DNA of 64,000 nt from Rhodocollybia butyracea (GCA_015501585.1 JADNRY010000147.1:94355-158354); one strand, 5' to 3'. Positions 9,218 to 20,922 are shown, counted from the stretch's first letter. The notes: generated from the letters alone by a model not told the origin. Made by a program: numbers and translations.

Positions 9218-11840
9218 ATGGCGTCTCACAACTTCTTTGAAAATTCATCAAAATTTATCATCCGAGACTCGGAATTCAGCACGGTTGGTCGGGACCTTGT
9301 AGTAAACCAAAATCACTATTATCGAGACCGGGCTCGGATCGAGGTTGCTCCGGGAAAACAAGTGCGTTAGTTGCTGATCTCTGAGCAGTCAGTAGAGCCT
9401 GATGTCTGAATGTAGTTTCCTATTATTCATATGAGTGATATTTACCTCCTTGGTACAATAGCACGCTATGAGATTCAGGACTCCTGTGGCTCAGTGCAGG
9501 TTACCCGGACAGTTAGGACCGTAAAATTTAAATCAGATCGACTTACAATGGTCACATATGAAGGACCCAATGCTAAAGAGGTCTGATGATTGTTGTACAT
9601 ATTGTCTCTTTTCCTGGTACTGATGGGATAGTCTCCCAGGACTTTGAAGATGATGTGCTTAGGTACTCGCAAACTTGGTAGCATTTCTGTTGTCGTTACA
9701 GCTGGCCCGGTATCTTACTGTAAATATTGCAGGAGCCCAAATCTGGCTCAGCTATATGGAATCACTGAATGGAACTTGCCAGCAATGATATTTCACGACG
9801 GTATGAACTCTTTTTGGATGTATGATAATCAGTACTATCAATTAAATTTATTCTTACAGAACTAATTCCATATGCTTACCTGTTCAATTCATGTATATCC
9901 AGACCAATAGCACACGCATATCTTATGTACCGCTATGCAAGCTAGCTTGTTCACCACTCTTCAAACACAATGATTTGACTGCAACTTTCTTTAGCTTGTT
10001 GATTCCATGCAGGCATCCCTGTCGCGCAACAGAAAAAGGCGCATGGTAGCTTTCATCTTTTATTATTCATACGTTGAGACTAACCACTGTTTGAGGCAAT
10101 ATTTCCGTCTCAACATTGGATGCAACCAGCTTCTGGATTGATATGTCTTGGCCCAAATGGTCCTCGTGTCTTTCAAATAGAATATGTAGAGGCAGAAACT
10201 GGATCGCATGAACATTGGATTCCTGCACTCACATTCCAAGCCTATGCCTCTGATGAAGCCATTGTTAAACACATTGAAAATCATTTCAAAACTGTTGAGT
10301 GTTTGGTGGCACAATCAGCTCCAAGGAGACATGAAGGCTCCACAGCCTCCACTGGCTTGGATATAACAGATACTTCTACTAAGTTGTCCTTTGGGTCAGT
10401 CATAAATCATTCTGGAAACGTGAGTACTAAATTTTCTGGTCAGTTTTTCATTGATCGCTCACTGTTGATCCATGATCTTCATAATTTAGTACAAGCTTCT
10501 TGCACAAGCACCTCTCAAGCCAGGGGTTTCTTACTCAATCACGGGATGGAGGGCATATCAGCATTCGGATACATCTAGGATATCACATTGCTCAGTAAAT
10601 AGTGTGGATGGATGGTCACGGTAAAGTTTCTGGCTTTCGCAGAAGAGGAGTCGTTACTCATCAAGCACAGAATAGACTACTCCTTACCTAACCCCAGTTT
10701 CTTCCTACGATTTGACCTCGACATTAATATGGAACCGCGCTCAGTCGTTGATTATTTCAAGGCTGCATGGCTTACACAGGCTGCTCATATCGGCCTGAAA
10801 GTATCTCTTACAAACTACGGTAGCTACACCCATTCCCCGGAGTCTGAAAACATTATCTATTGCTAAAACTGTCTTTCCAGTTGTGATTGGCTCAAAGATT
10901 CAAATGTCTTTAAGATATATAGGGCCATTTGCATACAACAAAGCTACCCCTAGCATAAGTCACCCCATTTATCTGTTTATTGCTCCTGTGAGGGAGTTCA
11001 GCATTTCATCAATACCCTATTTTTCCTTCAATGATCCTCCGTATTTTTGGTCTATGGATCCACTGGGATCAGTTCCAATGAATCAAGAAACTCAGACACT
11101 CTTAGGCCTTGGTCCATTGGAGATGTGTGTTTATGGAGATGAATGGGACCGCTCTCAGTACTTAGCTGTGTCTGAGTACATACGCTACTGTGGCTTCAAT
11201 CCGTCTGAGCTTGAATATGCAAAGGCTCAAGGATATCCCATTTTTGAGGTTCCGGATGATAAAGAGTTCGAGATAGTAGACTTGGAGCAATGTCGCAAAG
11301 ATTGTAAGATAGATGGTGAGTATTATATTCAATTTGGACGGCGGTAATAACAATAGTAAAACATATAGAGAGTACGGGTGACAACTGGGAATTTGTTTCG
11401 AGAAATGTATCACAACATAGTGTTTTGCATGATGGAAGTGAGTGCGTCCCCACATTGATCCAGTGTTGCTAATTTTTCAATTAGAAGATGATGCATACTA
11501 TATCGATGTTCCTCTGGAACAGTCAACAGAAAACCTGAACAACTACGAATTTTTTGTGCAACTGCCTCGCAATTATCAATGCACCGAAACCCACAATCAT
11601 AATAGTGATTGCCAGACTGTGCAGAAAGGCCCACATGCTAAGGCAAGGTTAAGGCGGAATCGATCACTGACCTCCTTCAAATCTCATGGGAAAGTCGACC
11701 TGCCTATAATCCATCGGGTTTACAAAGCAATTAGGTGGCCTAAAGATGAGGATGTACCTTTAAGGCAGAGCCTTGACGCTTGCCCTAACCATATTCCACT
11801 CGAATACATAGAATACTGCTTAAATCTTATCAATTATTAG
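9218..11840 (+). CDS. kinase-like Agaricomycete protein of unknown function, 668 aa
   Basis: Twelve exons join in frame: 9218-9361, 9416-9580, 9640-9677, 9733-9800, 9860-9936, 9995-10045, 10096-10419, 10490-10620, 10671-10819, 10881-11315, 11369-11437, 11485-11840. Residues 1-30 carry the pattern FIIRDSEFSTVGRDLVVNQ, similar to short N-terminal motifs on many mushroom proteins, including NLR-type ones. Residues ~50-180 look like a degenerate protein-kinase N-lobe and hinge: VTYEGPNAKE, then LAQLYGI, then MIFHDELIPYAYLF. I see no HRD or DFG motif, so activity is doubtful. WMQPASGLICLGP, WLTQAAHI and FNDPPYFWSMDPLG are conserved-looking landmarks further on. The fifth intron (9937-9994) seems to use a GC donor. 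An in-frame ATG at 9158 would add 20 residues. Cellular role unknown. Confidence 0.75.
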
Positions 11841-12489
11841 AATATCTGTATCATGCACCGAATCGAAAGGAATAGCCACTGGCAGCAAGAGTATGGTAGA
11901 AGGTGCGGGCTTTGACATCTAGGCTCTGACGTATTCGATTTTCAGACTACAGATTATCCGCGTCAACAGACATAGTGATCTAATCACCGTACAACCCGAT
12001 GGGAACCGATTATCCTGGGAATCGGAGTGGGGGGAGCGCTGATGGGAACAGAGTTTTGGTGGCACTGAGTACAAAGAACATGACTTACTACGACCACGCC
12101 CCTCTTCCCCGCTCGTCTTCCCCATTCCTCCGCCTACCAGCCGCCAGGAGTATGACTTGAACGAATCGTTCCAAATGCATTCGCTAGTGGATTTTGTCAG
12201 GATACCGGGACTGGAGCATTGAGTCCGGTTTAATGTTCGGGAGAGAGTCTGTTGTTGACGAGAAACCACTTTGGAGGAAGCGATAATGTCTTTCGAGATA
12301 CCGTTGAGTTACAGCAGGGATTTCGAAGGAAAGCTTGAACCATCATGCATCATAAGCGAGAAGCTCAGACTGTGACACCGGGCGTACGTAAGTAGTTCTA
12401 TTCCGGAGAAAAGCAGCACATTTTGTAGGTTCTCAGAGGTATCGCTGAAGTCGTTGCGTAAGGAGTCAAAATTTTCGTAGATCACCCCA
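11841..12489. other. intergenic, nothing recognised
   Basis: An open frame on the minus strand (11919-12269) is low-complexity and unsupported. The motif GTGACACCGGGCGT at 12374 also occurs in variant form at 3993 and 2429, so a short dispersed repeat may be present. Confidence 0.35.
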
Positions 12490-13190
12490 AGATACTAGTG
12501 CACCGAACGAAGCTAATCATCAGAGTCCGCATCACCAAAGACAAGGCAACGAGAGCCACGCGCAAATTCAGAGACATGACGATGGGCTTTCCTAAACCAC
12601 TCACCAGCATCCTCGTTCACCTACGCACCAACCACAACTTCCTCTGCAAACACCTCCACCGAATAGGAAAGATGAACGAGCCAACATGCCCATGCTGTAA
12701 AAGAGCAGTTGAGGATGCATTTCACTACCTGCTACAATGCCCCGCACACCGCAGATCTCGCGCTATACTACGCACAGCAGTAGGACGGAAAAGCATGACC
12801 ATGGAAGGGCTACTAGACGACGGATCTTCGCTCGAAGCTCTCTTTCAGTACATCAATAACACACGCAGATTCCACCACATTTTCGGAGACCTTCCACCCA
12901 TAGCAGACGACGAAGAAGAAGAAAAAGAGAAGTAGCAAAGAGAGCGAGGCGAAACAGAAGCGGGCGAACGAGACCAGGAGTAAAGGTCGACAGGAGAGCT
13001 CGAAGACGAGCAGAGGACGAGCGGGGCCAGGCCCCTTCTTTCCTTTCATTTCTCTCTCTTCTCTATAATTATTCTCAAACTACACTACCCACACCTACAC
13101 TCCCGCACCACGGCGCTACAGCCTGGCAGCACATAATATCGCGTCTTCACGCGTCGAGTCTCGCTCTGGCGGGCTCATGCATATGCGAAG
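12490..13190 (+). mobile_element. 5'-truncated non-LTR retrotransposon (LINE), 3' end
   Basis: The open frame 12498-12935 encodes the end of a LINE polyprotein: VHLRTNHNFLCKHLHRIGK, then a zinc-knuckle-like CPCC...H...LLQCPAH (C-x2-C-x7-H-x4-C) as found behind the RNase H region of fungal Tad/I-type elements. It ends in an acidic, Lys-rich tail and a stop at 12935. Reverse transcriptase and endonuclease parts are missing, as expected of 5'-truncated copies. The 3' non-coding end is probably within 12936-13190 and I could not define a poly(A) or target duplication. Confidence 0.65.
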
Positions 13191-13990
13191 TTATACCACT
13201 CGATTTGGACAAAACCACCATTATATAGATTAAACACACGATGTAGAGTACTGCCTACCATATCCCTCGGGACAAAGGGCAATAAATAAGGATCCAAAAT
13301 TAAAATTTAAAATTTAAAAAAAATCTAAAAAATCATCAGAGTACTTACTTCGAAATGCGTTTTTCCGCGACAGAAAGTGGAAATGTTGATAACCTGGTAG
13401 AAGCACGGCCGGACTGAGCTTCGGCATTGTAGAGTTTACAATCGATGAGAGGTTTGGCCTCGGATCCGAAAGCGTAGCACTGAAAGCACAAGCACTTGTG
13501 TTTTTTACTGTGTTTCGATACTAGTTGGGGCAACAGCCTCACAGGGAAACTCAAGGAAGGGATCAGATCCGAAAAAAAGACGATAACATTTCACCTGACG
13601 GCCCAATCCACTCACAGCTACAATTTAAACATCTACCATGGTCGTATTCTCGATGAAAATATACAAGAAACAAATTGATCCCGGATAGATATAAGGCGAG
13701 ATTGTGTTAGATGCCAGACAGCTTGGAGTTAATTTTCTTGACTGAAACTCTCGTAGACGCACGCCCGATTAGGCGCTTGAATATCAGCGCTTCAGCGCCT
13801 ATTGTGCTTGAGCTCTCCCCGTTCACAATTTCTTCTACGCCTTCTTTCCTTCTGATGAGATCCCAATGGGCCAAAAATAATCTCGAGCAGTTGATCTTTA
13901 ATCCTTCGAATTCGGATCCACTGAAGCACAGGACGTGATGTCTTGACCAGCTGTGGAGCTTCTTCTAGCAGCATACAGTGGAGTTAAAGT
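13190..13990. other. AT-rich intergenic stretch
   Basis: It contains a run of (TTAAAAT)n-like AT-rich sequence around 13297-13335 and no recognised gene. An ORF at 13711-13938 has no support. Confidence 0.4.
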
Positions 13991-14861
13991 GTCACCTCAA
14001 ATTATAGGCTACAGCGCATAGCCAAATTCACGCACTACTACTAAGCTTTGCCATCGAAATTTGAAGACCTCACAATCGCCTTTTGGCTCCGCAAAGCACC
14101 CTTTCCGAGTAGTCAGAAGGGAGACTTCCAAGACGAAAGTCTTTCCAGAAGCAAATAGTACAAGCAGGATTCTTACTGGGCTTGAGGTGCTACTTCGTCT
14201 TCTTTTGCACTCTTGTGTTGACTTCCTCCTTAGATGGATCTTCAGAGACCAAAGCCATGAAACGAACACGAAATTCAAGCACTACACTTTCTAATCCTGT
14301 TGAACACTGGTACCTGCATGACGTCAAACACTATGGCTACTTTTCCTCTCCCTCGTATTGCACCTGCGCTCGACTTTACTCGCTCGCCACAAGTCCACCC
14401 CAAATATAAACCCGTCGCAATAGACGCCAATTTTTCCATGTGCTATATGGATGCACTTCCCCATTTACCATCTCTTTTTTCTTGGTGTTCGCTGAAGGTT
14501 CCGCGATGTTCTTCACCACCGGTCGAATTGGATCCGTCTCCGAATTGTTGAGATCCGTTAGCACTTCACATGCATCTTCCAAGTACTACAATAGTGCGAC
14601 GCACACAATTGGAAACCCGTTTTCTTGGACTGCTACGCTCTTCAAGTAAATCATGCGTAACCGGAAACCCAACTTCTATCTCTATACTGAGGCTGAAGAA
14701 CTCGAGGAGCATCAAGGACACCAGCAGACGTAACGCACTTTTTGAAAGATTCATCCAATATCCAAATCTCGTCGTACTACTTGGTATAAAAGCTAGGTGA
14801 TTTTGCTCTTCATACCTCAGTCTGCAATCCGCATACTAACGCATTTGCCAACTACAACAGC

Positions 14862-15248
14862 ATGTTCTCTAAAGCCTTCCTCATTGCTTCTGCCTTCGTT
14901 GCCACTGCTTCTGCTGCTTCTGTTACCTCTGGAGCGGTCTCCGCGGTATGTCGCTCGGGCACTTGTCCGATGTAGATTCTTCACTTATATTCCGAAATAC
15001 AGACGGATAATTCGAACATCCTAGTCTGCATCTCTGTCCCGCCCAACAAGTGTCTGCCGTACGACTTTGATCTCTATGGCTCCTTGAACGCTCCCCCAGG
15101 CTTTACGTGCAATTACTACGCGTACAGATGTCCTTCCTTGTTCAAGTCGTGTCCTGGAAACTGACTTCATACTAGTTCGGCTACTTGCACTGGCACACCT
15201 GGCACAGGCTCCTTCACGAGCTACGCTCAGTGCACTCTGACTAAATAA
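14862..15248 (+). CDS. small secreted protein, paralogue A1
   Basis: Exon 1 (14862-14945) encodes a signal peptide (MFSKAFLIASAFVATASA); exon 2 starts at 15003. Mature residues include VCISVPPNKCLPYDF and FTCNYYAY. By comparison with paralogue A2, a second intron should end at 15170 before SATCTGTPGTG and finish with AQCTLTK at 15248, but no GT donor in the right phase is visible. Without splicing the protein ends at a TGA at 15162, giving about 82 residues. The TATA box (14785-14790) is 77 bp before the ATG. The gene heads duplicated block 1. The family is secreted, Cys-containing and of unknown function; the layout hints at a beta-gamma-crystallin-like fold. Confidence 0.65.
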
Positions 15249-16035
15249 TCGCAAACGGAACATATGCTGGTGGTTATCGGCTTACAGATTCTCGTCCGCT
15301 AGTCATGAAGTCTTCCTCGTCGTACTCGAAAATATCCACAAAACAGTTGCTTTTTCTCAATCCCGGCTCGTCCTACGTAGTATGTGTTTGATTACTACCT
15401 AGTTTATCTATTGGAAGGAGGTGTCGTGTCTGTACTTCTACACTCTCGCACTGGTAGTACTGTGTTCTTCAATCGATATCGTTCTTCCCTCGTAACCGGC
15501 GAGCTCATCTCCGACGCTCCCCGCATTCCCCGAAAGGTAACTGCTACTTAGTTCAAAGCCCTGCTGACCCTTGAAGTTATAGTGTGTTATGACTCGGAGT
15601 GGAGAGAAAAATATTTGAAGGATTGAGAAGTGTTGGCCGCTTGGGTTTTCAAACGGAGCGTCTCTGCACGAACAGAGTGGAAACGGCAATGGATCCGCGC
15701 ATCCCCCGCATAATGCACAAATACCGTATACTGTTCTGCCGTTGACTGCCGAGCTATGAATGCCAAGAGCCACACTACTAGGCTTTTCAAGTTAGTACAA
15801 CGCGCGCGGTCGGCCACCTGTCTAATAGATTCAATCATCTCATACCACAATATGGTCGTAAGCTCACAAGTCTATCTTCAGGCTCAGGGTCCATCATCAA
15901 GGACAATACTGGCATGACACCAGCATGGCACCAGCGGTAAACATAACATGGGATTAGCCGTACTACTCGGTATAAAGCTCCTTAGAGTTCAAAGATCAGC
16001 AATCCGTACCTAAACACGCTTGTAAACGCGCCAGC

Positions 16036-16433
16036 ATGTTCGCCAAAGTCGTTCTCATTACCTTTGCTTTCATGCACACTGCCTCTGCCGCAGCGCTGGT
16101 ACGTCGTTCGTGCAATTGTTCAATGCAGACCCGCATTGACCTCCAGGAACACAGGTGATTCGTCCACCGGACATTACAATTTGTGGCTTATTAGGCCCGG
16201 GTTGCATTACCCTTCCCATCGAGAGCGGCGTATGTTCCAACCTTGCCGGTGGTCTCACCTCAGTTACCGTTTTAGGCGCGGAATGCGCTTTCTTCTCGTA
16301 GATCCCCCATCCTATCACAACAGAAGCTCAGAAACTAACTTTGAATATTTTTAGGATGAGTGGCTGCGAAGGGGATTTGAATGATGGGTGGTTCCCAGGT
16401 AGTGGCTCCTATGAATGTACTGTTCCAGAGTAG
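16036..16433 (+). CDS. small secreted six-cysteine protein, paralogue B1
   Basis: Three exons (16036-16098, 16155-16297, 16355-16433) give 94 residues. A signal peptide (MFAKVVLITFAFMHTASA) precedes a mature chain with six Cys: ICGLLGPGC, SGVC, GAECAFF, SGCEGD and YEC. Exon phases 0 and 2 match those of the paralogues. TATAAA at 15971-15976 lies 65 bp upstream. The Cys spacing and the aromatic-rich CAFF strand before a C-G turn resemble small fungal beta-gamma-crystallin or killer-toxin-like secreted proteins; that is a fold guess, not an assignment. It might be an effector, antimicrobial or wall protein; nothing in the sequence decides. Confidence 0.8.
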
Positions 16434-16685
16434 GGCCATGTGCGGTTGTGTATAAGTTTGGAACGTGTCTGTAGTTTGTATTGCTTCAATGTTACTGTGT
16501 TGTCCAATCACTGATATCGTTCTTCTTTATCCGAGCTCCATCCCCTCTCATCCTTCTCACCCTCTCACCCTTCTTGTGATCATTGAATAGCAACCGAAGC
16601 TACTTAATCAAACAGCGTTCTGCCTTCTCAAACGCTGGGACGCTCAGGCTGTCTGGTGTTCAAGAAACGCAGCGACTTTGTGAGA

Positions 16686-17939
16686 CACTACGCCAGCGTC
16701 AAATAATAACGGGCGAAATTTTTTTCGAAATTATTGCTGTAATTATTTACCTTTTTCGATAAGAATTTCGGTTGAAATTGGTTCTCTTTTTCGTGCGAAA
16801 AATAAATTGAAAGACAAATAGAATTTCGCCCGTAAATCTTTGATAATTTCGTCTGAAAAATCTATTGTAATTGATTATCTTTTTCGATAAGAATTTCGCC
16901 CGTAATCTGTTATCTTTTTCGTCCGAAAAAGACAACGAAATTGGTTATCTTTTTCGCTCGTGATTAATTAAAAATTTCGAGCGATATTTTTACAAGGTAA
17001 TCACTGGACAATGATTGGGCAAGAACTGGGCAGTTCGGTCATGTGATGTGCAGTACTAGACTTAAAGTTACAGGATACCACATATGTATTGGAGTGCCAG
17101 CCACCACACGAGGCAAAACCCTATAACGACGTCGGTCAGTATGCTTCTCGAATAGCTATAACATTCTTTTGCGGAGCCAACACAAGTCCAAGAAGATTCT
17201 TTGCATCATATATCAAACCAGGTTTCATCGCCTCAATACCTGTCTGTCAGGGTCATTCACCAAAAGAGGGCTTACAGTAAGACTGCGTATGAATTTGCGT
17301 GATCTTTCAGACACTATTGATAGTTTGTCTCGCTGGGCAATGAGAATATTGCGCGGGACGTGTCTGCGGCTCTATATCTTGAGTCCGAGTTGATAAGAGT
17401 TGTACTAGGCGGTGGCTCAGTATGCCTGATTCTAAAATACACTTTTTCTCCCATGTTCGGAGTTTCGTTGTGATGAATGGCGCGTGATTACTGGCGCTGC
17501 CATGAATACCTATCCTGTATGATACTGAAAGTCATCTTAAGACAGATGAAGTACTGGCAGATGCAGATCACATGACCGAACTGCCCAGTTCTTGTCCAGT
17601 TCCTGCCCAATCATTGTCCAGTTGTTACCTTGTAAAAATATCGCTCGAAATTTTTAACTAATCACGAGCGAAAAAGATAAGTAATTTCATTATCTTTTTC
17701 ATCCGAAAAAGATAACAGATTACAGGCGAAATTCTTATCGAAAAAGATAATCAATTACAATAGATTTTTCAGACGAAATTATCAAAGATTTACGAGCGAA
17801 ATTCTGTTTGTTTTTCAATTTATTTTTCGCACGAAAAAGAGAACCAATTTCGACCGAAATTCTTATCGAAAAAGGTAAATAATTACAGCAATAATTTCGG
17901 AAAAAATTTCGCCCGTTATTATTTGACGCTGGCGTAGTG
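16686..17939. mobile_element. CACTA-type non-autonomous foldback element 1
   Basis: The element begins CACTACGCCAGCGTC and ends in the exact inverse GACGCTGGCGTAGTG, within terminal inverted repeats of about 370 bp (16686-17052 and 17565-17939). It is flanked by a 3-bp direct duplication AGA (16683-16685 and 17940-17942). CACTA termini with 3-bp target duplications are the signature of the CACTA/EnSpm (CMC) superfamily. The repeats are rich in TTTTTCG and CGAAAAA units, as subterminal transposase-binding repeats would be. The ~510 bp core encodes nothing recognisable, so it must depend on a transposase elsewhere. The related site at 21134 (CTTTGTGAGAAGAAAGTG) shows the empty state. Confidence 0.85.
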
Positions 17940-17989
17940 AGAAGAAGAGTGTTCCAGTACGGCGCGATTGAAAATCCGTTCCATCTCCT

Positions 17990-18352
17990 CAGGATCCGTA
18001 CAGTAATCATACCAGAGTCGTAATGAAAATGAAAGTGAGTGCGGGATGTACATTGAACAAGAGCCCAAGCGACGAACAGGAGGGGGGCTGAGGCAGCGGC
18101 GATGAAGGCAAAAGCAATAAAGATGGCTTTGGAGAACATGCAGCTGAATACTTAGTAGGTGTGGATTACAGACTGACTGAGAGTGAAGGGGAAATCATCT
18201 AGATCTTATAAGGACGGGGAGGAAACGGATACATCCATTGTCGAAAGTTTAGATATGCTTCTAAGGGGAACGATTGCAACGAAGCAAACCAGACAACGGT
18301 GTCTGGTACTCTCACTGGTTCTCGCATGGGTTATACATGTACTTTCGACTAA
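17990..18352. pseudogene. small secreted protein paralogue broken by in-place inversion
   Basis: On the minus strand 18139-18080 reads a signal-peptide exon (MFSKAIFIAFAFIAAASAP) behind a promoter with TTATAAG (around 18205). It is followed by an intron start and a shortened piece of exon 2 (ACGACTCTGGTATGATTAC, matching intact paralogue C). The last exon lies on the plus strand (from about 18261, NDCNEANQTTVSG to stop at 18352). So about 260 bp holding promoter, exon 1 and part of exon 2 are inverted relative to the last exon, with loss of exon 2 sequence. It cannot produce the family protein. Confidence 0.75.
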
Positions 18353-19354
18353 CTCATGTGGTCACATCATTTGGACGGTATGTGCATAGGCAAATTCACT
18401 CACTACGACCAAGTAAGCCTTGCCATTGATATTGAAACTTGAAGACCTCACAATCGGGAAGCAAAGTCTCTTGGCTCTGCAAAGCACCCTTTCCGACTAG
18501 TTAGAAGGAAGACTTCCGAAGACGAAAGTCTTTCGGGGAGCAAATGGTACGAGCAGGATTGAGCCTGGGCCTAAGGTGCTAGTTGAACTTCGCCCGCCAG
18601 AGTCACTGTCAATTACACGTCCTTTCGCACCCCTCCTTAGGTCAAGCTTCAGATCTGCAGGGACCAAAGCCATGGAACGAACACGAACGTCTACGTAACT
18701 TGCATGTACCACAAGATTTCTATCGATTTCAAGATCCTGATGGTCTTCTCGGTTCCTTGTATGTATGACGTCAGCATTTTCTATCTTCCTCCCACCCATA
18801 TTGCACTTGCGCTCTACTTTGCTCGTTCGCCACAAGTCTACCCCAAATCTACACCTGCATCACAATAGGTGCCAATTTCTTTTCATGTGCTATATGAATG
18901 TATGTCCCATTTACCATCGCTTGTTTCCCGGTATTTGCTGTAGGTCCCGCGATGTTCTTCACTACAGGTATCGGATGCATCTCCGAATCCCAGCGCCAGG
19001 ACTCCTACCCTTCTGCCAAGCTATGGATGCGCTAGCACATTCTGATGAATCTTCCAAGTAGTACAATAGCACGACGCACACGATCGAAAAACCCGTTCTA
19101 GTTTGCTTTTTCTCGTACGACGATGCCCTCCAGATAAACCGTGCGCGATCGGAAACCCGAGGAACATCTTGAAGGACACCAGCACGACATTAGTGCCGGA
19201 CGTAAAATCTGGAAACGCACTTTCGAAAAATTCATCCGGATAGATACATCCATCCAAGTTCTTCTCGTCGTACTACTTGGTATAAAAGCTAGGTGATTTT
19301 GCTCTACATACCTCAGTCTGCAACCCGCATACTAACGCATTCGCCAACTACAAC

Positions 19355-19776
19355 ATGTTCTCCAAAGCCATTCTTCTCGCTTCTGCCTTCATTGCTGCTG
19401 TTTCTGCTGCTTCTGTTACCCCTGCAGTCTCTGAGGTACGTCGCTCAGGCACTTGTCCGATGTAGATTCTTCACTCACTTTCTGAATTACAGACCAATGT
19501 AACCGCATTTGTTTGCTCCGTCAAGCCCTTTAACATACCGATCGGCGGATGTTTCGGGTTGTCTTCCTTCAACTTGACCGGCAGCTCAATCATTGTTTCC
19601 CCAAACGCAATCCTCGGGTGCACTTACTACCTGTACGGGTCTTTTAACTTGTTTGAATCGAGTCCCAGATGTTGACTTTCAATACTAGGGGTGTTGACTG
19701 CAAGGGAGACACCGTGGCTGCCCCGGTGACTACCGGCTCCGCTTCGTGTTTTGGGGTGCTCAGTGGCGGGGTGTAA
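19355..19776 (+). CDS. small secreted protein, paralogue A2
   Basis: Three exons (19355-19435, 19493-19638, 19689-19776) give 104 residues. The signal peptide is MFSKAILLASAFIAAVSA. Mature Cys positions include FVCSV, GGCFG, GCTYYLYG, VDCKGD and SCFGV, five in all. Exon 2 ends before a weak donor (GTCTTT). TATAAAA at 19281-19287 lies 74 bp upstream of the ATG. It is the duplicate of A1 and keeps the intron that A1 seems to have lost the donor for. Function unknown. Confidence 0.78.
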
Positions 19777-20483
19777 CCAACGTGGACGGAGTCTGAGATA
19801 TGTGGTGGATTCTTGAAACTATTTGTTCCCGTCATCTTAGAACAGTTGCCCCGCCCACCTAAGTAGTATGTGTTTGATTACTACCTAGTTCGTTTATCTA
19901 TTGGAAGAGGTGTCGTGTCTGTACTTCCTCACTTTCCCATTGGTAGTACTGTGTTCTTCAATCGATATCATTCTTCTCTTATAGCTGGCAGGCTCAAGCG
20001 CTCATCTCCACTCAGTTCCCGTATTCCTGAAGGAGAGGGAAGAGGGAAGGGTAAAGAGCACAATTTCTCCCCCTGTCCGGTGTTCGGAAAACGGAACGTC
20101 TCTCCGCGAAAAGAGTGGAAATGGCGCGCGCATAATGCGCCAATACCGCACACTGTTCTGCTGTCGACTGCCGAGCCATGAATGTCAAGAGCCACACTAC
20201 TAGGCTTTTCAAGTTAGTACAACGCGCACAATCGACAACCTGTCTAATAGATCCAATCATCTCGTACCACAATGTGGTCGAAAGCTCACAAGTCTATCTT
20301 CAGACTCAGTACTCAGGGTCCATCATCGAGGATAACACTGGCATGACACCAGCATGGCACCAGCGGTAGACATAAGATGGGAACGACCGTACTACTCGGT
20401 ATAAAAACCCTTCAAAGTTCAAAGATTCAGAGTCAGCAATCCGTACCTAAACGCGCTTGTAAATACTAAACCAACCTGACAGC

Positions 20484-20879
20484 ATGTTCGCCAAAGTCGT
20501 TCTCATCGCCTTTGCTTTCATTCACACTGCCTCTGCCACAGCGCTAGTATGTCGTTCGTGCCCTTGTTCAATGTGCACCCCGCGCTGACCCCTAGGATCA
20601 CAGATAGTTCGTCCACCCGACATTAAATTTTGCACCAGCACCGAAGAATTTTGCTTTACCGATGCCATCGAAGCAGGCGTATGTTTCGACGTTCTCCCTG
20701 ATGTCATTTCAGTTGTCATTTCAGGCGCAGAATGCGCTTTCTTCACGTAGATATATCCTATCTCAACAGAGTCCGATCAGAGACTAACTTTGAGTATTTC
20801 TAGGACGAGCAACTGCGAAGGAGTTTCGAGTGGGTCTGTCCTAGGTAGTAACTCCTATAAATGCACTGTTCCAGAGTAG
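20484..20879 (+). CDS. small secreted six-cysteine protein, paralogue B2
   Basis: Three exons (20484-20546, 20604-20746, 20804-20879) give 93 residues. The first 18 residues are almost identical to B1 (MFAKVVLIAFAFIHTASA). The six Cys fall in the same places: KFCTSTEEFC, GVCFD, GAECAFF, SNCEG and YKC. The C-terminus YKCTVPE matches YECTVPE of B1. TATAAAA lies about 84 bp upstream. The mature part has diverged much more than the signal peptide and intron borders, which suggests relaxed or diversifying selection on the secreted chain. Confidence 0.8.
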
Positions 20880-20901
20880 TGCCATGTGTGATTGTGTACT
20901 C

Positions 20902-20922
20902 GGAAGGAAGGAAGGAAGGAAG
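20902..20922. repeat. GGAA microsatellite
   Basis: About five tandem GGAA units follow the stop codon of paralogue B2. Confidence 0.8.

Larger units (their letters stand above)
13990..16685 (+). repeat. segmental duplication, copy 1
   Basis: The block matches 18353-21130 in order: CTTGAAGACCTCACAATCG upstream, ATTTACCATC and CGCGATGTTCTTCAC, TATAAAAGCTAGGTGATTTT, secreted-protein gene A, GTGTTTGATTACTACCTAGT, GAGCCACACTACTAGGCTTT, secreted-protein gene B, then TTTACTGTGTTGTCCAATCAC. Divergence is moderate with many indels, so the duplication is not recent. Confidence 0.75.

Noticed and set aside
16747..18080. Open frames inside the CACTA element (for example 16747-16935 and 17735-18139)
   Set aside because: They follow the AT-rich terminal repeats; only the first ~20 codons of the frame starting at 18139 are real, as the signal-peptide exon of the inverted paralogue.
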